Origin: Desulfovibrio sp.
Lineage (GTDB): Bacteria; Desulfobacterota; Desulfovibrionia; Desulfovibrionales; Desulfovibrionaceae
Length of the DNA stretch: 32,826 bases
Assembly (NCBI GenBank): GCA_031272715.1
Contig: JAISTH010000035.1
Location: 1-32,826, forward strand
Direction of reading: 5' to 3'
Position numbers and translations under genes: made by a program. Below the pieces are notes generated by a model. That model ran no database searches, was not told the DNA's origin, and saw nothing but the letters and a program-made list of their open reading frames with translations. Positions within the stretch are counted from its first letter, which is position 1. Each line of letters begins with the position of its first letter. Positions 1 to 7,365 of this stretch are shown here, piece by piece.

Positions 1-115
1 GCCATTAACCTGCTGATTCTGTGGCGCCATTAGCCTGCTGATTCTGGCTCCGTCACCCCGTGCCACCCTGGCGCCATTAGCCTGCTGATGGGTGGCGCCA
101 TTAGCCCGCTGAGCA
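1..115. mobile_element. IS21-like element terminus with repeated end motifs
   Basis: Four copies of a motif reading approximately TGGCGCCATTAGCCTGCTGA lie at 1-17 (partial), 22-42, 69-89 and 93-113. Spacing is irregular, as in the multiple transposase-binding repeats at the ends of IS21-family elements. The repeats end at about 113-115, with a CA dinucleotide at 114-115, and the adjacent sequence resumes as a normal secreted-protein gene. Only the terminus is in the window, so the transposase genes would lie to the left. The IS21 assignment comes from motif resemblance and repeat arrangement, not from a database match. Confidence 0.5.
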
Positions 116-279
116 ACACTCCGACTCTCGGAAGTCTTGAAATACCCAGCCCCATGCAACCACGTGAACTTGGGTGCGATGTAAATCCCGGTCTGACTGC
201 TGTCAGCGTAGGAATTCTGTGCGCCAAGCATGATCGCCATTGCGAAGATTGCAACCAGAATGCACTTTATCCTGAGCAT
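1..279 (-). pseudogene. Outer-membrane beta-barrel protein, 5' fragment cut by an IS end
   Basis: Reading left from the ATG at 279, the first residues form a clean Sec signal peptide (basic start MLRIK, hydrophobic core, cleavage near the NSYADS segment). The next residues, SQTGIYIAPKFTWLHGAGYF, look like the first strand of a small opacity/OmpA-type outer-membrane barrel. From about residue 56 the frame runs into the IS-like repeats and the protein-like character is lost, although no stop occurs before the window edge. The gene is therefore interrupted, and its 3' part is not here. The upstream region is AT-rich compared with the rest of the window. The family assignment is only general because just one strand is visible. 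Confidence 0.5.
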
Positions 280-1098
280 GAGTATTCTGCCATGTAGTTG
301 AAGTTTCTTCAAGTATAGAATAATAGACTATTGACACTGAGTTTAGATTATAGGCGGACCCCGCTCATAGCGATATTTCTTTGATCTTGTGCTGGCGGAT
401 ACGCATGCCAACAATCCATAATGTTGAGTATCGTGCCAAATTGCCACGATATTTTTGGTATTGAAATGCAAAAAACCGCAATGGCCAGATAAGCCAATGC
501 GGTTTTTTGATATAAGAACGCAGGGATACTGCGAAATATTAACTTTGGAAACTAATCCATTGTGAAGTAGGGTGGGGGCAGCGTTTTCATTGTTCTTTGT
601 CTTTTCAATAAAGTTATTGGGGCATATTTTGTAAAATATGATTGTTTGTCAGTACGGGCTCTTCGTTATTAGTTGTAATTGGGGTTTCTGGTATGTCATG
701 GGCGCCCCTCGGCAACCTCCGCCACCTCCGCCACGCTGGCGCCACTGTCGCTTGCGGCGGTGGAGATTTTCGAGAAAAACGCACGAAAGTCAACATCTTT
801 TTTCGCCCTTGTCAACATTTCCTGGAAACCTTCGCCCTTGGCCAGTTTACGGGCATTGGGCGGAGAAGCGCAAGGTCGGGCCGGTCCGCACCGCGCAGTC
901 GTCAGGGCGGCAACCATAGCAAGGGTGACATGTCCCGAGGGATGCCCAGTCCTCGCCTGCATGAGGATCGTGGTGCGGACGTTTCCGACACGGTGGGAGG
1001 GCGGGTTTCCCAAACATCGCCCGGTCTCCTCGTGTTGCGGGTTGTCGGGGCAATGTGGTCCACCACTGGCTTCGGGCGGTCAAGGTCTTCATGAACCT
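280..1098. other. Gene-poor scarred region
   Basis: Bases 300-700 are AT-rich compared with the window and hold only the terminator at 470-508. Between 696 and about 854 the minus strand encodes a protein-like tail (KGEGFQEMLTRAKKDVDFRA and following) that ends at a stop at 696. It has no recognisable start or family and may be a gene fragment. The other open frames here overlap on both strands and look like chance frames. I see no RNA gene. Confidence 0.4.
470..508. terminator. Bidirectional Rho-independent terminator
   Basis: A near-perfect inverted repeat has arms AAAAAACCGCA and TGCGGTTTTTT at its ends, an A-A mismatch, then an inner TGGC/GCCA stem around a seven-base loop. The A tract on one side and T tract on the other let it end transcription in either direction. 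No intact gene ends into it within the window. Its original partner gene was probably lost or lies in the scarred region around it. Confidence 0.75.
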
Positions 1099-1383
1099 CC
1101 CGTCCCCATGGGCGCAGTCGCAGTCGTGGAACCTCTCGTTGTTCCTCTTCTTCACCGGCTTCCTGCCGCACACGCAGACCTGCGAGAGCCTTGCGGGGGA
1201 CGTCGGGAACTCGTCCGGCCAGCCGCCGGCCCATTCTGCCTTTCTGCGGAGGGCGGCCAGGAACGTGCCCGGCGCCCTGTTGGCTATCGACCTCCCGAAG
1301 ACCCTCTGCCAGGCCCTGAGACAGACCCTCTCCGTGTGCAGCATCACGCCCACGGCGATGATGGCGTTCGCGAGGCGGCCGTG
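1099..1383 (-). pseudogene. TnpB-type transposase (IS200/IS605 OrfB) remnant
   Basis: The minus strand encodes a stretch that matches the C-terminal part of TnpB/OrfB proteins of the IS200/IS605 group. It has an HGRLAN segment, then AWQRVFGRS and APGTFLAALRRKAE, an EFPT segment, and the zinc-finger half CVCGRKPVKK with a following HDCDC. The catalytic N-terminal two thirds are missing. The second zinc-finger knuckle and the conserved RD motif after it are not readable in frame, so this is a decayed fragment. It sits about 240 bp upstream of hemW and is unlikely to be functional. Confidence 0.6.
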
Positions 1384-1626
1384 GGCGCATTTCCCGGCGG
1401 GACAGGCACTGGTCGGCCAAGTCGGCCGTTCGTTCATGCAATCGTCCTGCATCCCCGAAAGGTCCGGTGGACGTTTTCGGGGACGAAGAGTATCCCCATG
1501 CGCCATCCCTCAGGAGCCTTCCCCTATCACGCCCTTGGCCTGGCCGGAAGCCATGCCGGCCTCATCTCCCCGGATTACGGTTTGGGCACAGGACTTGCAA
1601 GTCGTTCTCCCATCCGAGGAACCGTC

Positions 1627-2832
1627 ATGCTCGCATACATCCACGTCCCTTTCTGCCGCACCAAGTGCTCCTACTGCGCCTTCCACTCGGTTCCGCTGGG
1701 ACGCGACGCCAGCGCCGCCACGTCCCCAATGGTCCGGGACTACGTCGACACCCTCCTGATGGAGATCGCGACGTGGCGGGACCGTCTGGGGAATCGACGC
1801 ATCCAGACCGTGTTCTGGGGCGGGGGGACGCCGAGCCTGCTGCCCCCCCGCATCGTGGGCGTCGTGCATGAGCGCCTCGCGAAGCACTTCTCCCTGGACG
1901 CAAACGCCGAAATCACCCTCGAGGCCAACCCGGAATCCCTGACGAAGACGGATCGCGCCGCCGGTTATCTGGCGGCGGGCGTCAATCGCCTGTCCATCGG
2001 CGTCCAGGCGCTGGACGACGTGACGCTCCGCCTGCTCCGCAGGCCCCACCGGGCGAAGGAAAGCCTCCATGCCGCATTCGTGGCCAGGGAGGCGGGCTTC
2101 GCCAACATCGGCCTGGACTTCATGTGGGGACTGCCGGGACAGGGCGTGCGACAGTGGCTGCAGACCCTCAAGGACGCCGTCAGGATGGCCCCCGACCACA
2201 TCTCCACCTACGGTCTCACCCTCGAGCCGGGAACGCCCATGGAACGGGACTGCGAGGAGGGGCGCATCGAACTGCCCCGGGAGCGGGAGCAGCAGACGAT
2301 GTTCATGGAAGGGGCGGCGTATCTCGAGGAACAGGGCTACATGCAGTACGAGATATCGAATTTCGCCAGGATGGGCTTCCAGTGCCGGCACAACATCGGC
2401 TACTGGGAAGGGGAGGAGTATCTGGGGCTGGGGCCCTCGGCCACGTCCACCATCGGGGATCTGCGGTGGACCAACCCCTCCGTCCAGGAGGCGTGGGACG
2501 AGAAGACCCGGCAGGGGCGTCTCGGGGAGGACGCGGAGCATCTGGGTTCGACCACGAGGGTGCTGGAACTGCTCATGCTGCGGCTGCGCATGGCCAAGGG
2601 GCTTCCCGTCAGGCTCTACCGGGAGCTCACCGGACAGGACTTCCTCAAGACCCATCACAGGTTCGTCCAGGCCCTCCACCAAAACGGCCTGATCCGCATC
2701 CGCAACGGCTTCCTGCGCCTCACCCGCAAGGGCATGCTGGTGTCGAACGCCATCCTCTCCAATCTCTTCGAGTGCATCCCCCCGTCCCTCGTCGCGAACT
2801 CCGCGGGAGCCAGGGTCCGGCTCGCGAACTGA
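1627..2832 (+). CDS. hemW: Radical SAM heme chaperone HemW
   Basis: This 401-residue protein belongs to the HemN/HemW radical SAM group. The 4Fe-4S-binding cysteines are C10, C14 and C17 in YIHVPFCRTKCSYC. Then come GGGTPS (SAM-binding), LEANPES and RLSIGVQ, and a late CRHN..YW segment leading to GLGPSA, followed by the HemN C-terminal domain. The N-terminus starting directly at the cysteine motif, and the length near 400, fit HemW, which inserts heme into respiratory proteins, rather than the longer oxygen-independent coproporphyrinogen oxidase HemN. The frame is open far upstream, but the ATG at 1627 follows a GAGGA Shine-Dalgarno and gives the family N-terminus. It stands alone on the plus strand and converges with nspC, 23 bp away. 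Confidence 0.85.
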   Translation: MLAYIHVPFCRTKCSYCAFHSVPLGRDASAATSPMVRDYVDTLLMEIATWRDRLGNRRIQTVFWGGGTPSLLPPRIVGVVHERLAKHFSLDANAEITLEANPESLTKTDRAAGYLAAGVNRLSIGVQALDDVTLRLLRRPHRAKESLHAAFVAREAGFANIGLDFMWGLPGQGVRQWLQTLKDAVRMAPDHISTYGLTLEPGTPMERDCEEGRIELPREREQQTMFMEGAAYLEEQGYMQYEISNFARMGFQCRHNIGYWEGEEYLGLGPSATSTIGDLRWTNPSVQEAWDEKTRQGRLGEDAEHLGSTTRVLELLMLRLRMAKGLPVRLYRELTGQDFLKTHHRFVQALHQNGLIRIRNGFLRLTRKGMLVSNAILSNLFECIPPSLVANSAGARVRLAN

Positions 2833-2855
2833 CGGGGCGCATGCGGAGGCAGGCG

Positions 2856-4082
2856 TCAGCCGAGCCGTCCCGCGAAATCCGTATAGCCGAAGGCGTGTTC
2901 CTGCAGCACGTCGATGGCGTCGTCCTTGCAGTGCACGACGAGGATGGCAGGCAGCCGCAGGCCGTTGAAGGTGGTGGTCTTCACCATGCTGTAGATGGCC
3001 ATGTCCTCGAAGACGAGGCGCTGGCCGGGCTTGAGGGGGGCGTCGAAGGAGTAGGTCCCCACGACGTCGCCCGCGAGGCAGGACTTGCCGACGAGCCGGC
3101 AGGTGAAGGGCCGCTCCCCGGGGGCTGCGGCCCTTGTGATGGACGGGCCGGACTCGTGGCAGACGGAGGGCGTGTAGGGCATCTCCAGCACGTCGGGCAT
3201 GTGGCAGGTGGCCGAGACGTCGAGGAAGGCCACGGGGATGTCCGAGGCCGAGACGTCCAGCACGGTGGCCACGAGCCAGCCTGCGTTCATGGCAACGGCC
3301 TCGCCGGGTTCCAGATATATCTGGGCGCCGTATCGGTTCCGCCATGCGGTGAGGGTCCGGCACAGCAGGTCCAGGTCGTAGTCCTCCCGCGTGATGTGGT
3401 GCCCTCCCCCGAAATTCAGCCATGAGACCTGGGGCAGCCATCGGGCGAACCGTTCCTCCACGGCGTCGAGGACGCGGACCAGGGCGTCGGCGCCGTTTTC
3501 GCACAGGGCGTGGACGTGCAGCCCGGTGATGCCCGGCATGAGGTCGTCGGAGAAGTCCTTGGCACGGATGCCCAAGTGGGACGTGGGGGAGCAGGGATCG
3601 TAGATGGGGGTGGCCACCTCGCTGCGTTCTGGGTTGATGCGCAGGCCGTAGGCGACTTTGTTCCGGGGCCTCCTGACGGCCTTCGGGGCGTCCCGCCATC
3701 GCAGCCACTGACTCGGGGTGTTGAAGATCACGTGGTCGGCGACGTTGTGGAGTTCCCGGAGTTCCTGGAGCGTCCATGCGGGGGAGAAGGCGTGGATTTC
3801 CCCCCCGAAGCGCCCTCTGCCCAGGCGCGCCTCGTCGACGGAACTGGCGCAGACGCCCCAGAGGGGGCCGTGCCCTCCCCGGAATCGGGAGAGGGTGTCG
3901 AAGGTCCGCCAGCACGAGTAGCTTTTCAGGGCCAGCAGGACTTTCGCGCCGGTGCGTTGCTGGACCTGGTCCAGCACGGCGACGTTGGCCGCAAGGCGGC
4001 CGACGTCGATGACGAAGGCAGGCGAGGGGATGTGTGCGGCCTCGAAGAGGCCGGCCGGGGGCATGTCAGGTGGTTGGGCCAT
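2856..4082 (-). CDS. nspC: Carboxynorspermidine/carboxyspermidine decarboxylase
   Basis: This 408-residue protein is a fold-III PLP decarboxylase of the alanine racemase/ornithine decarboxylase class. It removes CO2 from carboxynorspermidine or carboxyspermidine to give norspermidine or spermidine. The PLP lysine is most likely K53 in LLALKSYS. A glycine-rich phosphate loop, NFGGGHHITREDYD, lies mid-protein with an EPGEA segment after it, and CLAGD near the C-terminus holds the usual partner-active-site Cys and Asp. It is the last gene of a leftward operon, 21 bp after the dehydrogenase that makes its substrate. The pairing makes the function firm, but which polyamine is made cannot be told from sequence. 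Confidence 0.88.
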   Translation of the reverse strand: MAQPPDMPPAGLFEAAHIPSPAFVIDVGRLAANVAVLDQVQQRTGAKVLLALKSYSCWRTFDTLSRFRGGHGPLWGVCASSVDEARLGRGRFGGEIHAFSPAWTLQELRELHNVADHVIFNTPSQWLRWRDAPKAVRRPRNKVAYGLRINPERSEVATPIYDPCSPTSHLGIRAKDFSDDLMPGITGLHVHALCENGADALVRVLDAVEERFARWLPQVSWLNFGGGHHITREDYDLDLLCRTLTAWRNRYGAQIYLEPGEAVAMNAGWLVATVLDVSASDIPVAFLDVSATCHMPDVLEMPYTPSVCHESGPSITRAAAPGERPFTCRLVGKSCLAGDVVGTYSFDAPLKPGQRLVFEDMAIYSMVKTTTFNGLRLPAILVVHCKDDAIDVLQEHAFGYTDFAGRLG

Positions 4083-4103
4083 GGCGGTTCGGATGGGGCC
4101 GCG

Positions 4104-5321
4104 TCAGTTCGCCGTGGGCGTGGGCAGTTCCTGGCATTGCCAAGGCAGTCCGTATGTCGCCAGATCCTGCAGGAACGGATCCGGATCGAACTGTTCCATG
4201 TTCCAGACGCCGGGGGTGCGCCAGACGCCTTGGGCGACGAGCTTCGTCCCCACCATGGCCGGGACGCCCGTGGTGTAGGAGATGGCCTGGGAGCCCACCT
4301 CGGCGTAGCACGCCTCGTGGTCGCAGACGTTGTAGATGTATAGGGTCTTTTCCTTGCCCCCCCGCAGGCCCTGCATCCGGTTGCCGATGCAGGTCTTCCC
4401 CCGGGTCCTCGGGCCGAGGGAGGCCGGATCCGGCAGGAGCGCGGCGAGGAACTGGACCGGCACGATGTCGCATCCCTGGAACCTTACCGGGTCGATGCGG
4501 GTCATCCCCACGTTCCCCAGCACCTTGAGGTGGGTGAGGTAGCTCTCGGAGAAAGTCATCCAGAATCTCGCCCGCACGATGCCCTTCAGGTGGCGCACGA
4601 GGGATTCCAGCTCCTCGTGGTAGAGGAGGTAGCAGCGTTTGGTGCCTATGCCTTCGGGGAAGGGGAAGTCCATGGACCAGGACAGCGGATCGGTCTCGAT
4701 CCATTCTCCCCGCTCCCAGTAGCGGCCCTTGGCCGTGACCTCCCGGATGTTGATCTCCGGGCTGAAATTCGTGGCGAAGGGCAGGCCGTGGTCGCCGGCG
4801 TTGCAGTCCACGATGTCCAGGACCCGCACCTCGTCCAGCTCGTGCTTCATGACCCAGGCCGCGAAGACGTTGGTAACGCCCGGATCGAAGCCCGATCCCA
4901 GCAGGGCCGTGAGGTTCGCCTCGCGGAAACGGTCGGCGTAGGCCCACTGCCACTTGTATTCGAACCGCGCCGTGTCCCTGGGCTCGTAGTTCGCGGTGTC
5001 CACGTAGTGCACCCCGCATTCCAGGCAGGCGTCCATGATGGCGAGATCCTGATAGGGCAGGGCGACGTTGCACAGGACGTCCGGCTTCGTCTCCTTCAGC
5101 AGGGCGCGAAGCTGGGCCGGGTTGTCGGCGTCCACCTGGGCGGTGGCGATCCGCGCGCCGATGCGGGCGGAGATGCTGGCGGCCACGGCATCGCACTTGG
5201 ACAGGGTCCGGGACGCGAGGACGATGTGGCTGAAGACGCCTTCCCGCCGCATGGCCTGGGCGCACTTGTGGGCGACGACGCTGCCCACCCCTCCGGCGCC
5301 GATGATGAGGATTCGGCTCAC
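4104..5321 (-). CDS. Carboxynorspermidine synthase (saccharopine dehydrogenase family)
   Basis: This protein of about 405 residues has an N-terminal Rossmann fold (ILIIGAGGVGSVVAHKCAQ) and the saccharopine-dehydrogenase-like C-terminal domain. Members next to nspC are carboxy(nor)spermidine dehydrogenases: they condense aspartate beta-semialdehyde with a diamine and reduce the imine with NADPH. Start choice: the GTG at 5321 follows GGGAGAAGAACA and puts the nucleotide-binding strand at residue 3, while the upstream extension is an antisense-like open frame. The start overlaps the stop of the preceding deacetylase gene by 4 bp (GTGA), so the two are probably translationally coupled. A true saccharopine dehydrogenase role is less likely given the nspC neighbour. 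Confidence 0.82.
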   Translation of the reverse strand: MSRILIIGAGGVGSVVAHKCAQAMRREGVFSHIVLASRTLSKCDAVAASISARIGARIATAQVDADNPAQLRALLKETKPDVLCNVALPYQDLAIMDACLECGVHYVDTANYEPRDTARFEYKWQWAYADRFREANLTALLGSGFDPGVTNVFAAWVMKHELDEVRVLDIVDCNAGDHGLPFATNFSPEINIREVTAKGRYWERGEWIETDPLSWSMDFPFPEGIGTKRCYLLYHEELESLVRHLKGIVRARFWMTFSESYLTHLKVLGNVGMTRIDPVRFQGCDIVPVQFLAALLPDPASLGPRTRGKTCIGNRMQGLRGGKEKTLYIYNVCDHEACYAEVGSQAISYTTGVPAMVGTKLVAQGVWRTPGVWNMEQFDPDPFLQDLATYGLPWQCQELPTPTAN

Positions 5322-6667
5322 TGTTCTTCTCCCGAGGACGGATCGTCGGTTTCGATGACGAGGACGTGGGCGTACCGGCTGTCCTTCGCGGCGTCGCGGG
5401 CCGTTTTGTGGCCGAGTTCGCGGCATGCCGGGCAGCTGTAGCGGGGGATCTCGAGACACAGGGAGCGGGAGACCCGGTCGGAACTGGTCTCGGTGACGAC
5501 GAGGCCCGAGCAGTCGGGGCACAGCCGCCATCGCTGGTCCTGCCGCTCCCTGATCATGTCCGTGTCGTAGAAGACGTTCCGGCGCCGCGTCCACCATCCG
5601 TCGGATTCCTGTCCCTCGATGGGTTCCTTGGGGGGATGGCGATACAGTTGGAGGGCCCTGTCGCACAGTTCCTCGATGTACTTCGTCGTCGAGGGGGACT
5701 GGCGCAGCGACGCCGGGGAGAATCCGGGCTCCTTGATGTCCTCGTAGGGCAGGCCCGCGAGGGCGAGGCAGATGCCCATGTTCACGTAGGGCAAGGCCCC
5801 GCGGATGGAGTAGCCGCCTTCCAGCACGCAGATGTCGGGGTCGAGGGCCTTGTTGAGATTGGCGTATCCCTGCGCGGAGAGGCGCATGTTGGCGAGGGGG
5901 TCGGTGAAGTGGTTGTCCTGGCCGGCGGAGTTGATGACGAAATCCGGGGCGAAGTCCTCCAGCATGGGAAGCACGGCGTTCCGTATGGTGTAGAGGTAGC
6001 CCTCGTCGGTGGTCTCGGGGGGCATGGGCAGGTTGATGGTGCGTCCCAGGGCGCCGGGACCGCCGCATTCCTGCAGGAAGCCGGATCCGGGATAGAGCGT
6101 GCGTCCGTCCTGATGCAGGGAGATGAAGAGGGTGTTCGGATCGTTCCAGAAGATGTCCTGGCTGCCGTCCCCGTGATGGACGTCGGTGTCCACCACGGCG
6201 ATGCGCAGGGGACGGCCGTCCACGAGGGGCTTCCGGTCCCGCATGTAGTCCGCCATGATGGCTTCGTTGTTGATGTTGCAGAATCCCCTGTTGCCGTGGA
6301 CCACGCGCATGGAGTGGTGTCCCGGGGGGCGGGCGAGGGAGAAGGCCTTGTCCTGTTCCTTGTCAAGGACGAGACGCGCGGCCGTGATGGCCGCTCCTGC
6401 GGAGGCGAGATGGGAGTCGGTGGTCACGGCGGCCACGTTGGGCAGGCAGAAGTGGGTCCTGGAGATGCTTTTCCGGGAGGCGAAGCGGGGGCGGTACTCG
6501 GTGATGCCCTCCATGTCGAAGAGCCCTTCCTCCAGAAGTTGGTCCCGGGTGTAGAGGAGACGTTCCTCGCGTTCCGGATGGGTGGGGGAGATGGCCCAGT
6601 CGAAGGCCGGGAAGAACACCACGCCGAGGCGTCTCGTCCCCTTGGGGAGGGATTCGCGGTTTTTCAT
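5318..6667 (-). CDS. Histone deacetylase family / acetylpolyamine-type amidohydrolase with zinc ribbon
   Basis: This 449-residue protein has the arginase-fold deacetylase core. RPPGHH gives the paired catalytic His (H117, H118), and DTDVHHGDG supplies zinc ligands D162 and H164, with a later GQDNHFTDP segment likely giving the third ligand. After the catalytic domain there is a C-terminal extension with two CxxC pairs (CPDC, CPAC), which looks like a zinc ribbon. It sits between tmk and the two carboxynorspermidine genes and overlaps the next gene by 4 bp, so a polyamine substrate is plausible, though protein-lysine deacetylation cannot be excluded. The start at 6667 follows GGAGG with a nine-base spacer. 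Confidence 0.82.
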   Translation of the reverse strand: MKNRESLPKGTRRLGVVFFPAFDWAISPTHPEREERLLYTRDQLLEEGLFDMEGITEYRPRFASRKSISRTHFCLPNVAAVTTDSHLASAGAAITAARLVLDKEQDKAFSLARPPGHHSMRVVHGNRGFCNINNEAIMADYMRDRKPLVDGRPLRIAVVDTDVHHGDGSQDIFWNDPNTLFISLHQDGRTLYPGSGFLQECGGPGALGRTINLPMPPETTDEGYLYTIRNAVLPMLEDFAPDFVINSAGQDNHFTDPLANMRLSAQGYANLNKALDPDICVLEGGYSIRGALPYVNMGICLALAGLPYEDIKEPGFSPASLRQSPSTTKYIEELCDRALQLYRHPPKEPIEGQESDGWWTRRRNVFYDTDMIRERQDQRWRLCPDCSGLVVTETSSDRVSRSLCLEIPRYSCPACRELGHKTARDAAKDSRYAHVLVIETDDPSSGEEQ

Positions 6668-6710
6668 GCGGTTCGGCCTCCGGAGACGGTGGGGATGGCG
6701 GCGGGTCCCG

Positions 6711-7358
6711 TCATCCTCGTCCCATGCGTTGCTGGCATTTTGTGAAGGCGGAGATGCACTGCATCCCGACGTCGTCCAGGGGTTGGGACGCGTCGACGAC
6801 GGCGATGCGGTCGGGTTCCTCTTCGGCGAGGATCCTGTACCCCTGACGGACCTGTTCGTGGAACCGGATGCTTTCGGCGTCGAAGCGGCCTTCGCTGATC
6901 ACGGTGCCTTCCTCCCTGTTCCGCTGTCCGGCCCTGCCGAGGCCGCAATTCACGGGCAGATCCAGCAGGAGGGTGAGATCGGGCATGAGGCCGTCCGTGG
7001 CGGAGAGGCAGGCCGTTCGGAGCCATTCGACGTCGATGCCTCTCCCATGGCCTTGGTAGGCGAGGGTCGAGTCCACGTATCGGTCGCACAGGACGATCTG
7101 TCCTGCCTCCAGGGCGGGAACGATGACCTCGGCGACGTGCTGGGCCCTGTCCGCGAGGAAGAGGAAGAGTTCGGCTCTGGGGGAGAGGTGGCGTGTTCTC
7201 GCGTCCAGCAGGATGGACCGCAAGCCGCGGCCGAGATAGGTGCCTCCGGGTTCCCTGGTGACGAGGGGGTCCAGTCCCTGGCGTTGCAGATGGTCGGCGA
7301 GCACCTTCAGCGCACAGGTCTTGCCTGCCCCTTCTATGCCTTCGAAGGAAACGAACAT
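6711..7358 (-). CDS. tmk: Thymidylate kinase
   Basis: This 215-residue protein phosphorylates dTMP to dTDP. The P-loop GIEGAGKT is at residues 7-14, followed by the REPGG motif, then CDRYVDSTLAYQG (DRY/DRH motif) and an arginine-containing LID segment near RNREEG. Length matches bacterial Tmk. The ATG at 7358 is chosen because it places MFVSFEGIEG at the N-terminus, as in the family; the longer open frame upstream is the antisense of the preceding gene's repetitive tail. It starts 7 bp after the stop of that gene and is probably cotranscribed with it. Confidence 0.92.
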   Translation of the reverse strand: MFVSFEGIEGAGKTCALKVLADHLQRQGLDPLVTREPGGTYLGRGLRSILLDARTRHLSPRAELFLFLADRAQHVAEVIVPALEAGQIVLCDRYVDSTLAYQGHGRGIDVEWLRTACLSATDGLMPDLTLLLDLPVNCGLGRAGQRNREEGTVISEGRFDAESIRFHEQVRQGYRILAEEEPDRIAVVDASQPLDDVGMQCISAFTKCQQRMGRG

Positions 7359-7365
7359 GTCTGCC

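Noticed and set aside
679..1626. Long plus-strand open frame leading into hemW
   Set aside because: The extension is low-complexity, overlaps the TnpB remnant on the other strand and lacks any family match; HemW proteins start right at the cysteine motif, so only 1627-2832 is kept.
1510..3915. 801-residue minus-strand open frame
   Set aside because: Arg/Pro/Gly-rich frame antisense to hemW and out of frame with nspC; a product of high GC, not a gene.
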